A stretch of 64,000 nt of DNA from Ancylothrix sp036704045 (GTDB lineage: Bacteria > Cyanobacteriota > Cyanobacteriia > Cyanobacteriales > Oscillatoriaceae), in the NCBI GenBank assembly GCA_036704045.1, contig DATNQM010000005.1, positions 124,001-188,000 of the forward strand, read 5' to 3'. This document shows, in pieces, positions 53,002 through 63,094 of this stretch. Below the pieces are notes generated by a model. The model was not told the DNA's origin. It ran no database searches and worked only from the letters and a program-made list of their open reading frames with translations. Every line of letters starts with the position of its first letter. The first letter of the stretch is position 1. A program made the translations under genes and the position numbers.

Positions 53002-53739
53002 CTAAAATCGGTAATTTCGATCTTTCACCCACATACTCACCGGCACCGCATTACCCTGTTTATCTACCTTCACCTCCACAACAAAAGGCTGTTTCTGTCG
53101 GTTTTGCCCGCCTTGACTTGTCGCTCGATTAATATCATCATTAATCTCATTACGCTGGTCTTCGGGCATATAGTAACTCTCCAAACCATACTCCGTTTGC
53201 CATCCCTGATATTTGCCCCGAATAGCAATTTGATTTGCTGGCAAATTTTGCGGCAATTTATCAGTAACTCGCACCGGCTTCCAAGCTAACGGTAAACCAG
53301 AAGTTTTCTGCGTTTTTGGCTGTTCCAAAATCACATATAAAGAAATCCCAGACTGTACATACTTCTCTGGTTTGCAAGTATTTTTGGCCGGTGGTTTCGG
53401 CGCCGGTGGACAACTACTCATAGTCCCCGGTAAATCATTCCAACCGGGCAAAGTTTTCAATGTATTTTGTTGCGAAATATCATAACTAAGCGTTTGGTAA
53501 TATCCCCGTAACAAATCATAAGGATCAACCGGCATCGTTTGCAAAATCACCGTTTTTCCCGTAACAAACGTATAAGCAGACTGCGCCGGCACCGCTGCAA
53601 TTAAAATTGTTTGCAACACCAAAGGCAACCACAACCGCCAACTTCGTAAAGGTTCCCTTGTGGTTTCCCAACTAATTGCCGGTTCTGTTATCGGCTTTTC
53701 TTTAACTAAATTTTCGGCATTTTCCAAATTTTGACTCAT
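53002..53739 (-). CDS. GDYXXLXY-domain membrane protein
   Basis: 245 aa. One N-terminal membrane segment (LWLPLVLQTILIAAVPAQSAYTF) and the signature PYDLLRGYYQTLSYDI that defines the family. Function unknown. It nearly always occurs with a DUF2157 protein; here the two are 20 bp apart on one strand. Confidence 0.85.
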   Translation of the reverse strand: MSQNLENAENLVKEKPITEPAISWETTREPLRSWRLWLPLVLQTILIAAVPAQSAYTFVTGKTVILQTMPVDPYDLLRGYYQTLSYDISQQNTLKTLPGWNDLPGTMSSCPPAPKPPAKNTCKPEKYVQSGISLYVILEQPKTQKTSGLPLAWKPVRVTDKLPQNLPANQIAIRGKYQGWQTEYGLESYYMPEDQRNEINDDINRATSQGGQNRQKQPFVVEVKVDKQGNAVPVSMWVKDRNYRF

Positions 53740-53759
53740 CTTCTTTTCTCCTTTTATGC

Positions 53760-55220
53760 TTAAATTTTTACTTTTTCTTCCGAAGACATTAACCGATGCG
53801 AATAACGTTCAAACCACAACCCAGCAACAATCACCCCAACTCCACACAAAAAGAACACAAAAGCCTTAAACAACAAACCCGTATCATATTCCAACATCCG
53901 GCTAAGAATTTGTAAACTCAAAACTCCCAAACCACCCCAAAAACAGCGTCGATTACCAATTGCTAAACCTTCCCGAATCAAACCCGCCCCTAACAGAAAT
54001 AACAAAACATTATAGAGAAAAATTGCCAAAATCCCAATCGGAAAAACATTAAAATGCCACACCGGCAACAAGGTGGAAATCGCAATAAAAACCCCCATCA
54101 CATTTGTTGTTAAATCTCCTCCTTGACGTCTTCCATGTTTACGTTGCCGACGACTTAAATGTAACCATTCATAGACCGTCAAAACCGCCAACAAAATTAC
54201 CGAAATAAAAGGAGTCCATCCCAAAATAGACTCAGAGTTGTTAATTCCATCCGTCGTATAGTTCCACCATTTAAAAGAACCAAAATAAAACAAAATCGCC
54301 AAGAAAAAAAGTGATAAATTCCGAGCAAGTGGTTGAAACAAACGACTATGAATATTCGGCCACATCACATCATCGTAACCCCACAACAAAGCCGGTGGAA
54401 GCGCACAAACTGAAACAATAAAAATCCATTCCGGTATATTGCTCGAAGAACTCGCTAAAACATTAATAATTAGGGAATTCACAACCCCAATAGCAGCCAG
54501 TAAAAAAATCGCTCTTGACCGGCACCAATAAGCCAAAGGAACAAACGCCAAACCGGCAAATAGGGGCATATAATCTATCAACACTTTAAGAGCATTAAAC
54601 TCTTCCTTTGACCGCCAATCTCCCACTCCCAAAACATAGCCAAAACCAATTAAAAGAATTGACAAAACACCCAAAGAAGTTAGGCGCAAACTATAAGCCA
54701 TTGCCAAAACGCCCAACCCCCAAACCAGGTATAATCCATAGGGAGAGCCGCTAATATGAAACATTTGCGACATTAACCCTATATTCGCCCCTAAAATAAT
54801 TGCCCCTAACAACAACAAACCGTGACCTAATCTTTGTTTCCATCCCCCTTTTATAGAGACAATACCTCTAGTATTTCCCCCATTTTTTCCAATTAAAAAT
54901 TCAGGAGATTTTGGAGAAATACGCCATAAATAAAAACCGGCAGCATTCACCCCAATAAATAAACTTAACAACAAAATAACCCTAAATTCCCGCGACCACT
55001 CCTGCCAATTTGCCGCCACAAAAGTAATCACCGCCAAACCTACCAAAACCCCACCCAAACCAATAAAAATCGCAATAAAACGATTTTGAGCAGAAGTTTC
55101 TAAACTATCAAACTGATAGCGTTGAGATATTTGCCCATACAAATTTTCATCAATCAAACCCTCAGCCTGCCATAACTTTGCCTCATGGCGTAGCTGGTGA
55201 CGAAACTTGTCCGAAATCAT
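53760..55220 (-). CDS. DUF2157 polytopic membrane protein
   Basis: 486 aa. N-terminal soluble helix bundle (LRHEAKLWQAEGLIDENLYGQISQRY) followed by about a dozen hydrophobic segments, a charged loop near 360 (HLSRRQRKHGRRQGGD). DUF2157 family, function unknown. In an operon with the GDYXXLXY gene that follows. Confidence 0.85.
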   Translation of the reverse strand: MISDKFRHQLRHEAKLWQAEGLIDENLYGQISQRYQFDSLETSAQNRFIAIFIGLGGVLVGLAVITFVAANWQEWSREFRVILLLSLFIGVNAAGFYLWRISPKSPEFLIGKNGGNTRGIVSIKGGWKQRLGHGLLLLGAIILGANIGLMSQMFHISGSPYGLYLVWGLGVLAMAYSLRLTSLGVLSILLIGFGYVLGVGDWRSKEEFNALKVLIDYMPLFAGLAFVPLAYWCRSRAIFLLAAIGVVNSLIINVLASSSSNIPEWIFIVSVCALPPALLWGYDDVMWPNIHSRLFQPLARNLSLFFLAILFYFGSFKWWNYTTDGINNSESILGWTPFISVILLAVLTVYEWLHLSRRQRKHGRRQGGDLTTNVMGVFIAISTLLPVWHFNVFPIGILAIFLYNVLLFLLGAGLIREGLAIGNRRCFWGGLGVLSLQILSRMLEYDTGLLFKAFVFFLCGVGVIVAGLWFERYSHRLMSSEEKVKI

Positions 55221-55530
55221 ATTATTTTCCTCAAAGTTTCAGCTAATTGTCGTAACTTTATCTACGTTATAACCTCTCATAGAATTGTCTGCCACACTCA
55301 CAACCTATGACACCATAACAGTTGTCACATAAACCTCCTCTTTTCCTCTAAAAATATTCCCTCCAATAGTAGACAACCTAAACACTGTCACAATCAACCA
55401 TACTAAATACCCATGAAAAAAGTAACCTCCCCTCGTCTTTTCCTCAAATATTCTAATAATTAAAAACCTAAACGGATACACACAAAAACATCACCCCCTA
55501 AAGCGCTTATAAAACTAAAAAACTCTTCCC
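55221..55530. other. Intergenic region
   Basis: 310 AT-rich bases upstream of the DUF2157 gene, and downstream of the sorbosone-dehydrogenase-like gene; nothing specific recognised. Confidence 0.5.
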
Positions 55531-56868
55531 TTACTTTCCTTGAAACTGTACCCTATAAATTCGATTATTTCCCTCCTCCGTAAAAAGCAAACTACCATCA
55601 GGTAAAACCAACAAACCCACAGGACGACCCCAAGTTTTCGGCCCCTGCGGATCTACTAAAAAACCCGTTAAAAAATCCTCATAAAAACCTAATGGCCGGC
55701 CTTCCTTATTAAACGGAATAAACACAATTTTATACCCTGTGCCGGTGTTCCGATTCCAACTCCCACGAAACGCAACAAAAGCCCCATTTTGATACTTTTC
55801 AGGAAACGTTTTTCCATCATAAAACTGTAAACCCAAAGCCGCAGAATGAGCCTGAAATAAAACATCAGGAGACTTAGTTTTCGCCACTAAATCAGGACGC
55901 TCACTTTTACCATCTCGCATCCTCCGAGGATCAAGATTTTTTGATGACAAATAAGCATAAGGCCACCCAAAAAAATCACCCTGCTGAATGCGAGTAAAAT
56001 AATCAGGAACCAAATCATCTCCCAAACCATCTCGCTCATTTACACTCGTATAAAGTTCCCCTGTTTTTGGGTGAAAATCTAACCCCACAGGATTACGCAA
56101 ACCCGAAGCAAAAACTTTATTTTCTCCCCCATCCAAATTCATCACCGACACCGCAGCGCGGGGCAGCAATTCTTCCTCTACATTACTTTCTGAACCCACC
56201 GAAACATAAAGCTTTTTACCATCAGGAGAAACTACCACATTTCGCGTCCAATGTTGGTTATAACCACGTCCTGGTAAATCAGCAATTTTTTCTCCATTTC
56301 CTGTTATTTTATCCTCCCCAGCTTTATAGGCAAACCTCCGAACCTCCCCCGTATTACCTACAAAAAAATAACCCCCAGCAAAAGCCATACCCAAAGGCAA
56401 ATCTAAATTATTTTCTCTGGAAGCAAAAACCCCCCTCACATCTGCAACTCCATCCCCATTTGTATCTCGCAACAAACGAATTTGATTATCTGGAGTTTCC
56501 GTCACTAAAACATCTCCAGAAGGAGTTAAACCCAACCAACGAGGTTTATTCAATTTGTCTGCAAAAACATTAACAGTAAAACCTTCAGGCACCCTTAAAA
56601 TAGGATTAGCTGGCACCGGCACAACCTGCGGAGATTTAGACGCACTATCAGTCGCAAAAGGTTGAGGTAAACTCTCCAAAAGCACCTCAATTTTTTGAGG
56701 AGAAAAAGACTCTACTTTAACAAGCTGATTAGCCGCTAAAACATCCCTAGTTTGCGTATTTTCTACAGAAGATTGCTGATTTTCCCCTGAAACCTTTTCC
56801 CCTTGTCCACTACAACCAAAAACCCCAAACAAAACTAAAAAACTAAACACAAAAAAAAGTTTATTCAT
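55531..56868 (-). CDS. Sorbosone-dehydrogenase-like beta-propeller lipoprotein
   Basis: 445 aa. Lipoprotein signal ending LFGVFGC (cysteine 19). The rest is a six-bladed propeller of the PQQ-type glucose/sorbosone dehydrogenase family: PEGFTVNVFADKLNKPRWL, VTETPDNQIRLLRDTNGDGVAD, FASGLRNPVGLDFHP, GDFFGWPYAY, and FRGSWNRNTGTGYKI near the end. Periplasmic or outer-membrane attached. The cofactor and sugar substrate are not known for cyanobacterial members. Confidence 0.85.
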   Translation of the reverse strand: MNKLFFVFSFLVLFGVFGCSGQGEKVSGENQQSSVENTQTRDVLAANQLVKVESFSPQKIEVLLESLPQPFATDSASKSPQVVPVPANPILRVPEGFTVNVFADKLNKPRWLGLTPSGDVLVTETPDNQIRLLRDTNGDGVADVRGVFASRENNLDLPLGMAFAGGYFFVGNTGEVRRFAYKAGEDKITGNGEKIADLPGRGYNQHWTRNVVVSPDGKKLYVSVGSESNVEEELLPRAAVSVMNLDGGENKVFASGLRNPVGLDFHPKTGELYTSVNERDGLGDDLVPDYFTRIQQGDFFGWPYAYLSSKNLDPRRMRDGKSERPDLVAKTKSPDVLFQAHSAALGLQFYDGKTFPEKYQNGAFVAFRGSWNRNTGTGYKIVFIPFNKEGRPLGFYEDFLTGFLVDPQGPKTWGRPVGLLVLPDGSLLFTEEGNNRIYRVQFQGK

Positions 56869-57308
56869 AAAAAACTCTAAAAAACTGCAAAAAATCCTTA
56901 TCTCTTATTTTACTTATTAAAAAAACACTTACTGACCATCTTCACCCCCAAAATCAAACAAAAAAACTATTACCACCGGCCAAGCCTAAACACAAAACAA
57001 AAAACAAAGCCTTAATTCCCCCAATCATAACCTATAAAAACTTGAAACTAGCCTAAAACTATGATAGAAAAACCCTAAATCAAAAAAAATAAACCCATGA
57101 AAAGCAAAAAAATAACCCTAACACCTAAACTAAACCAAAAAACTAACCAATAACCCATCTGGGTTAATCTGCGCTTAAAAAACTCAAACCTAATACACCA
57201 ATTCAAAAAAACAAAATCCTCTAAACCCCAGAGAGCATCCCATAGCCAGCACCGCATTACCGCGATATATTAACGAGCAAAACCTTTAAATCCCCTGACA
57301 GCAAAAAC
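56869..57308. other. Divergent promoter region
   Basis: 440 bases between the divergent dehydrogenase-like and pseudokinase genes; very A-rich on the plus strand. No hairpin or operator recognised. Start of the kinase-like gene has only AATCTCC-type sequence near its ATG. Confidence 0.5.
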
Positions 57309-58682
57309 ATGACAATCTCCTTAAAAGCCGGCACACCACTGCAAAACGGGAAATACACCATAGACACCATATTAGGCACCGGCATTATCCTCACCTGCGA
57401 AGCCACACAAACCGACATAAACTTACCAGTCATCATCAAAACCCTCAACATCTCCCCTCATCGCAAAGACTTTGACCGGCTACAAACCCAATTTCAAAAC
57501 CTCAGCCAAAAACTCCGAAAATGCCAGCATCCGAACGTTGTCAGAGTTTTAGACAATTTTTCCGAAAACGGCAAATTCTATAGCGTCATGGAATACATAC
57601 GCGGCCAAAACTTACAAGAAATCTTAGACAGCGGCTTACAAATTTCCCCATCCTTAGCCATCGAGTATATCCGTCAAGTAGGAGAAGCCCTCACACAACT
57701 GCACCACCAAAACATCCTCCACCGCAACATCAAACCCCAAAACATCAAAAAACGCCAAGGCAGCAACACCGTAGTCTTAATAGACTTTGGCATACTCGAT
57801 TACCTACGACAGGCAGAAGGCCATGAACTCATCCCCAAAATAGACACAAACAATCAAAAAAGACTCTTTGGCGGATATGCACCCATAGAGCAATACCTCC
57901 CCCACACCCAACTCACAACCAAAAGCGATATCTATTCTCTGTGCGCCACATTTTATTGTCTCCTCACCAGTTCCCCACCTCTAGCAGCACCTCTTAGAGA
58001 ACGTATTAACTCCCCAAAAGCGATCCGAACATCCTCCAAAGAAGAACCTTCACCCCCACCCCTCCGCGAAATCGTCCAATCAGCAAACGCCCTCGGAGTC
58101 AAAAGCGCCAGTACCCTGAGAACCTATAAAAATGCCAAGCGCCTAATCCAACGTCAAAGCCGCATTGAAGAATGGTTACAAAGATGGAATGAATTTCCTA
58201 CCAACCTTGACCCCAGCCTCGAAGTAGCCCTACAAAAAGGTTTAGAAATAGATGACCTCCACCGGCCCCACAGCATAGAAGCTTGGTTAGCCCTATTACC
58301 CCCCTCCAAAGGCGAAACCGAAACCTCAGCCATCACCATTGAAGTGCCCCACTCTAATCCCACCACAGAAGCCAATAAAACAACTCCAGCATTTTATTCT
58401 TGGTTCAAGTCTTCCAACAAACGAGCCTTTGCCCTTACAGCTATCATTGCCGGTTTTTTTGGTATTAGTCTCGGATTATCATTACGTTTAGGTTTAGTTG
58501 GTCAAATTAGCGCCGAAATTTTAGATGTTGAACAGTCTTTTCCTCCCCTCAAAGATTGGCCTATTACTGAGCCGGTGGAAGCTTCTGGCGACTTAACAAC
58601 ACCCCTAGACTCCAACGTAGAAACACCAACAGAGGAAGACTTAGGAAATTTCAGGGGTTCCAACTTGGGAACCGCCCCATAA
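57309..58682 (+). CDS. Degenerate serine/threonine kinase (probable pseudokinase) with C-terminal TM
   Basis: 457 aa. Kinase fold about 12-330. The glycine loop is degenerate (LGTGIILTCEA, third glycine missing). The beta-3 lysine is kept (VIIKTL), but the alpha-C glutamate position reads QFQNLSQKL. The catalytic loop is H138-R139-N140 (HRNIKPQNI) instead of HRD. DFG is present (LIDFGILD), and the activation segment ends YAPIEQYL. A membrane segment (FALTAIIAGFFGISLGLSL) lies near 375-395 with about 60 residues beyond it. Loss of the HRD aspartate predicts very weak or no catalysis. Confidence 0.85.
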   Translation: MTISLKAGTPLQNGKYTIDTILGTGIILTCEATQTDINLPVIIKTLNISPHRKDFDRLQTQFQNLSQKLRKCQHPNVVRVLDNFSENGKFYSVMEYIRGQNLQEILDSGLQISPSLAIEYIRQVGEALTQLHHQNILHRNIKPQNIKKRQGSNTVVLIDFGILDYLRQAEGHELIPKIDTNNQKRLFGGYAPIEQYLPHTQLTTKSDIYSLCATFYCLLTSSPPLAAPLRERINSPKAIRTSSKEEPSPPPLREIVQSANALGVKSASTLRTYKNAKRLIQRQSRIEEWLQRWNEFPTNLDPSLEVALQKGLEIDDLHRPHSIEAWLALLPPSKGETETSAITIEVPHSNPTTEANKTTPAFYSWFKSSNKRAFALTAIIAGFFGISLGLSLRLGLVGQISAEILDVEQSFPPLKDWPITEPVEASGDLTTPLDSNVETPTEEDLGNFRGSNLGTAP

Positions 58683-58824
58683 GCAACAATACTAAGTAGC
58701 CTCTATTTTTGGCCCCTCAGCCATGACTTTACAAGCAATGGCCCCATCCTTGCCCTCAATAAATCCTCAATCAGCTTTGAAACATCGCGTTATAATTCTT
58801 TACGGATAGGCGCAACAATTATCT

Positions 58825-59157
58825 ATGAATAATAATTCTTCCGTTCACGCTTTTTTTCTCGGTAGAGCCATCGCTCAGGCTCTTTATCAACAACTCGAAC
58901 AAAATTTAACCAACGCCCTCAGCGAACTTGGCAAATTTGATGCTGAACAACGGGAATTTTTACGCGAGTTCACCAACACTGTCATGCAAAAGGCTGATTT
59001 AGAAACCCAACGAACTCCGGTTTCTACACCAACTTCTTCCTACCCCAGCGCAACTCAACCAAACTCTGACCTGCAAGCCACCATTGACGAACTGCGGGCT
59101 GAAATTGCCCAAATGCGCGTTCAACTCCAGAGCTATCGCAGCAGCCGCACCAGTTAA
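58825..59157 (+). CDS. Small conserved cyanobacterial coiled-coil protein (DUF6825-like)
   Basis: 110 aa. N-terminal helix (HAFFLGRAIAQALYQQLEQ), a Ser/Thr/Pro-rich linker, then a C-terminal coiled coil (LQATIDELRAEIAQMRVQLQ). Similar small proteins occur across cyanobacteria without known function. It lies 80 bp before the ABC1 kinase in the same direction. Confidence 0.65.
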   Translation: MNNNSSVHAFFLGRAIAQALYQQLEQNLTNALSELGKFDAEQREFLREFTNTVMQKADLETQRTPVSTPTSSYPSATQPNSDLQATIDELRAEIAQMRVQLQSYRSSRTS

Positions 59158-59237
59158 CTGCTCAGAGTATTTTTAGCTCTGAGCAGATATCATACATTTC
59201 AAAAAAAGTCAAGTCCCCCAAACATTTAGGAAATCTC

Positions 59238-61076
59238 GTGTCTGCTCTACCTGATGAACCTGTGACCAGCAAGCGCAATTCTCTCGGCCCCCAGTCACCG
59301 GCGGATCACTCCCTACGCGACGCAAAGCGAACAGCCGTTTTAAACCCAGGCAGTGTAGCGAGCGCTTCCCCGAACCGAACCGAACAAATCGGCGGTTTGT
59401 TGAAATCCAAAGATACCGCATACCGCTGGAGTCGAGAAAATTACTCGCACAAACGCCGTTTTATCGAAATATGGGCTTTTGTATTAACGTTAATGGCTAG
59501 TTTGTGGTGGGATGGCAAAGCCTGGACCTATCCAGGGGGAATGACCGAAGCCAAAAAACAAGCCCGTCGGCGCCGACAAGCAATTTGGATTCGAGAAACT
59601 TTTTTAGAATTAGGGCCAACTTTTATTAAACTTGGTCAATTGTTCTCTACTCGCGCTGATATTATTCCCGCTGAATATGTAGAAGAATTGACAAAATTGC
59701 AAGATAAAGTTCCGGCTTTTAATGATACAGTTGCCTACAAAATTATTGAGCAAGATTTATCAAAGCCAGTTAATGAATTATTTGCCAGTTTTGATCCGGT
59801 TCCCCTCGCAGCAGCTTCTTTAGGTCAAGTCCATAAAGCTGAACTGCACACTGGCGAAACAGTGGTGGTGAAAGTACAAAGACCAGGTTTGCGGCGTTTA
59901 TTTAATATTGATTTAGATATTGCCAAAGGCATTGCTCGTTACTTCCAAAACCATCGCCGATGGGGAAAAGGACGAGATTGGATGGGCATTTATGATGAGT
60001 GTTGCAAAATTCTTTATGAGGAAATTGACTACCTCAACGAAGGTCGCAATGCTGATACTTTTCGCCGTAATTTTCGCCCCTATTCTTGGGTGAAAGTTCC
60101 GCGCGTTTATTGGCGCTATGCTTCTTCACGGGTTTTAACTCTCGAATATGTCCCCGGAATTAAAATTAGTCATTATGAAGCTTTGGAAGCTGCCGGACTA
60201 GACCGCAAAGAATTAGCAAAATTAGGCGCCACTGCTTATCTACAGCAATTGCTTAATGATGGCTTTTTCCACGCCGACCCCCACCCAGGGAATATTGCCG
60301 TCAGTGCCGATGGTTCTCTAATTTTTTATGATTTTGGCATGATGGGCCGAGTCAGAAATGATGTCCGCGAAAAATTGATGCAGTTGTTTTTTGGCATTGC
60401 TCAAAAAGATGGCGACCGGGTGGTGGCGACTTTGGTAGAGTTGGGCGCTTTGTCCGCAATGGATGATATGGGGCCGGTGCGCCGGTCTGTGCAATTCATG
60501 CTCGACAATTTTATGGATCAGCCCTTTGAAAATCAGTCTGTAGCTGCCATTACCGATGATTTGTACGAAATTGCCCACGACCAACCCTTTCGCTTTCCCG
60601 CCACCTTTACGTTTGTGATGCGGGCTTTTTCTACCCTCGAAGGTGTCGGGAAGGGTCTTGATCCAGAATTTAATTTTATGGAGGTTGCAAAGCCTTTTGC
60701 AATGGAAATTATGACTGATAGCAATTCTTTTGATGGCAACGGTTTTCTGGGAGAGTTGGGCCGGCAAGCGGTTCAAGTCAGCAGTACGGCTTTGAGTCTG
60801 CCTCGTCGCATTGAGGATACCATTGAAAAATTGGAACGGGGCGATATTCGGGTACGCGTTCGCTCAACCGAAACTGACCGGGCTATCCGTCGCCTCAGTA
60901 ATATGCAGTTGGGCACAAATTATGCTTTGCTCTCTAGTGGCTTCACTTTGTCGGCTACTATCCTATTAGTGAATAACTACGCATGGCTTGCAATCCCTCT
61001 GGCCGGTGTCGCTGGGCTACTTTTGCTGGCTTTTGTCCGCCTGTTAATGCGCGTTGACAGAACGGATCGGTTTTGA
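59238..61076 (+). CDS. ABC1/UbiB-family atypical kinase
   Basis: 612 aa, GTG start with AGGAA five bases upstream. The family's KxGQ motif is LGPTFIKLGQLFSTRADIIP; the AAAS nucleotide loop is PLAAASLGQVHKAEL; further motifs are VVKVQRPGL, FFHADPHPGNIAV and FYDFGMMG. The C-terminus has two hydrophobic segments (LLSSGFTLSATILLV, AWLAIPLAGVAGLLLLAFV). ABC1 proteins support quinone (plastoquinone/tocopherol) metabolism; the exact substrate is unknown. Followed by PP2C. Confidence 0.9.
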   Translation: MSALPDEPVTSKRNSLGPQSPADHSLRDAKRTAVLNPGSVASASPNRTEQIGGLLKSKDTAYRWSRENYSHKRRFIEIWAFVLTLMASLWWDGKAWTYPGGMTEAKKQARRRRQAIWIRETFLELGPTFIKLGQLFSTRADIIPAEYVEELTKLQDKVPAFNDTVAYKIIEQDLSKPVNELFASFDPVPLAAASLGQVHKAELHTGETVVVKVQRPGLRRLFNIDLDIAKGIARYFQNHRRWGKGRDWMGIYDECCKILYEEIDYLNEGRNADTFRRNFRPYSWVKVPRVYWRYASSRVLTLEYVPGIKISHYEALEAAGLDRKELAKLGATAYLQQLLNDGFFHADPHPGNIAVSADGSLIFYDFGMMGRVRNDVREKLMQLFFGIAQKDGDRVVATLVELGALSAMDDMGPVRRSVQFMLDNFMDQPFENQSVAAITDDLYEIAHDQPFRFPATFTFVMRAFSTLEGVGKGLDPEFNFMEVAKPFAMEIMTDSNSFDGNGFLGELGRQAVQVSSTALSLPRRIEDTIEKLERGDIRVRVRSTETDRAIRRLSNMQLGTNYALLSSGFTLSATILLVNNYAWLAIPLAGVAGLLLLAFVRLLMRVDRTDRF

Positions 61077-61209
61077 GAATCTATAATAATCTCTCGGTTG
61101 CTGCTCCTAGCAGCACACTCAGGTGAAAAAAAGGGAAATTTGCTGACTTCTATTGCCTTTTTCCCTATTCCCGCACCGCTATACAGCTTTTAAAAAACGA
61201 GTTTGTTAC

Positions 61210-61971
61210 ATGAAACGTTATTCTGCCGGTCTGACTGACCAGGGACTTATTCGATCTGTTAATCAGGACTCCTACTACATTGACCCAAAGGGACGTTTTT
61301 ATATTGTGGCAGATGGCATGGGGGGTCATGCGGGTGGTCAAGAAGCTAGTCAAATTGCTACTTCTGTGATGCAAGCTTATTTGTCAGACCATTGGGACTC
61401 TGCTTCTTCCCCTAAAGAACTCCTCGAAAATGCTTTTTTTAAGGCTAATCAGGCTATCCTTGATGACCAACGCACTCACCCTGAACGTTCGGATATGGGA
61501 ACAACAGCGGTGGTTTTGATTTTTTGGGAAAACGAAGCCGACAAGTCTAGTTTAAGCTGGGTTGCTCATGTTGGCGATTCTCGGATCTATCGGCTACAGG
61601 GTTCTAAGTTAGAGCAACTTACAGAAGATCATACTTGGATTGCTAGGGCTATGAAAGCCGGTCATCTTACTCTCGATCAAGCTCGTACTCACCCTTGGCG
61701 TCATGTTTTGTCTCAATGTTTAGGTCGTCAGGATCTTCAAGAGGTTGTGATTCGTTCTCTCTCCATTAGTCCGGGCGACCGCTGGTTACTTTGCACTGAT
61801 GGTCTTACTGAAGAACTCTCTGATAGCATCATCTCTTCTCATCTTAAGTCTATTCGCTCTTGTGACCAAGCTGCCAAAACTCTTGTTAATGCGGCCAAGG
61901 ATAAGGGCGGACGAGATAACATTACTGTGGTTATTGTGGCTTCAGAGTCTCGATCTTCGGCTGAGGAGTAA
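61210..61971 (+). CDS. PP2C-type serine/threonine phosphatase
   Basis: 253 aa from ATG 61210 (the frame opens further upstream at 61153, but similarity starts at MKRYSAGLTDQGLIRSVNQD). Metal-binding motifs: VNQDSYY, VADGMGGHAGGQEAS, DMGTTAVVLI, VGDSRIYRL, LCTDGLTEEL, GGRDNITVVIV. A soluble PPM phosphatase, manganese dependent. Lies behind the ABC1 kinase in the same direction with 133 bp between; a strong terminator hairpin follows. Confidence 0.92.
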   Translation: MKRYSAGLTDQGLIRSVNQDSYYIDPKGRFYIVADGMGGHAGGQEASQIATSVMQAYLSDHWDSASSPKELLENAFFKANQAILDDQRTHPERSDMGTTAVVLIFWENEADKSSLSWVAHVGDSRIYRLQGSKLEQLTEDHTWIARAMKAGHLTLDQARTHPWRHVLSQCLGRQDLQEVVIRSLSISPGDRWLLCTDGLTEELSDSIISSHLKSIRSCDQAAKTLVNAAKDKGGRDNITVVIVASESRSSAEE

Positions 61972-62534
61972 ACTTTTTTGTCCGTTGCTTTCTTTCTTCT
62001 CCCCCTCTAAGGGTGCTCTTATTACTTTTGATTGATTACAAAACTAATATAAAATCCGTTTGAAAACCTAGTTTATAAAATTAGGCAAACGGTAATTTTT
62101 TATATTTTTCACTTAAAGTTTGTTACTTAAAATTAGCTTAAATCCTTTAAATGCAAGGTATAAAAGGAATATATTTGCTTACTTTCTAAAGAAATTTGTT
62201 GGAATCATTTTTAGAAATTTTGTTCAAAAGTTGACCTTACCTTTCTCTGTGACCAGAATTTTTGTTCATATTGAGCATTTTTACTTATTACAATTTGATA
62301 CAACTGTACTACCGGAGTCATAAAAGTCGGTTGAAAGACTGTACTTTATCACCCGATAAGTTCCTCATTCAGAAGGATGTGCATTTTGTCAAAGGTTTGT
62401 TATCTTTTTTAACATAAGAGAACAAACAAACGAAAAGGGCTTGTCCTGATACCGTTTGGAGAACTCTGAAACAATCGTGATAACTCTGGTTTTTGTACTA
62501 ATCAACTTTTTAGCTGTCTAAATACGAGGACGTT
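61972..62534. other. PP2C terminator and long nblA promoter/leader
   Basis: 563 bases. After the terminator at 62055-62107 about 430 bases precede nblA. nblA genes are usually induced by nitrogen or sulfur starvation, but I could not find a clean GTA-N8-TAC NtcA site here. Confidence 0.5.
62055..62107 (+). terminator. Terminator after PP2C
   Basis: Compound stem CCGTTTG / CAAACGG with inner CCTA / TAGG, followed by TTTTTTATATTTTT. Confidence 0.85.
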
Positions 62535-62729
62535 ATGAGCAACATCAATCTCAGCTTAGAGCAACAATTTAGCATCCGCGCCTTTGCTACCCAAGTCCAA
62601 GAAATGAATCAAGAACAAGCCCAAGACTTTCTGGTGAAGCTCTACGAACAAATGATGATTCGGGAAGCTACTTACCAACATCTTCTCAAACATCAGTGGG
62701 GTTTAGAGCAGGCTACAGGTCTTGAATAG
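62535..62729 (+). CDS. nblA: Phycobilisome degradation protein NblA
   Basis: 64 aa. Typical helix-turn-helix dimer protein: SLEQQFSIRAFATQVQEMNQEQAQDFLVKLYEQMM then REATYQHLLKHQWGL. NblA binds phycobiliproteins and the ClpC chaperone and marks phycobilisomes for breakdown during starvation. A GAGGACG ribosome site precedes the ATG. Its presence shows that the organism carries phycobilisomes. Confidence 0.95.
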   Translation: MSNINLSLEQQFSIRAFATQVQEMNQEQAQDFLVKLYEQMMIREATYQHLLKHQWGLEQATGLE

Positions 62730-62959
62730 AATTTACGCTCCAAGTGGGCGACCTCCATCTCGTGCTGAGTTCCACTCCTGGAAAAAAGCAAGGGGTGCCG
62801 GGGCGTCACCTTAAAGACATTATCGCTGTTCGTTTAACTAATTACAACTCTCTCTCTTTGCTGCTGTTGAGGCAAAAGCCACAATTAGTACCTATTGGCT
62901 TTTTGATTTTATTAAATTTTAAAAATGGGGTGGGAGCCGAAGCTCCTGCTACAAATAAG

Positions 62960-63041
62960 TGCGGATGATAGGACTTGAACCTACACTCCTTACGGAACCA
63001 GAACCTAAATCTGGCGCGTCTGCCAATTTCGCCACATCCGC
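62960..63041 (-). tRNA. tRNA-Leu (UAG)
   Basis: Minus-strand cloverleaf of 82 nt: acceptor GCGGATG pairs with CATCCGC (62961-62967), discriminator A. Anticodon stem CCAGA/TCTGG around loop TTTAGGT gives anticodon UAG. A long variable arm and the GGTTCAAGTCC T arm mark it as class II. CCA is not encoded. Confidence 0.95.
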
Positions 63042-63094
63042 TGACATACCATCATTAATGATAGCACGGTTTTTTATAAACTGGCAAGCTTTGG

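Noticed and set aside
62108..62534. NtcA site upstream of nblA
   Set aside because: Several TAC and GTA triplets, but none with the required N8 spacing and a following -10 box.
62744..62968. 74-aa open frame after nblA
   Set aside because: Contains a dispersed-repeat-like GGGAGCCGAAGCTCCTGCTAC stretch (62935-62952 region) and runs into the tRNA; not protein-like.
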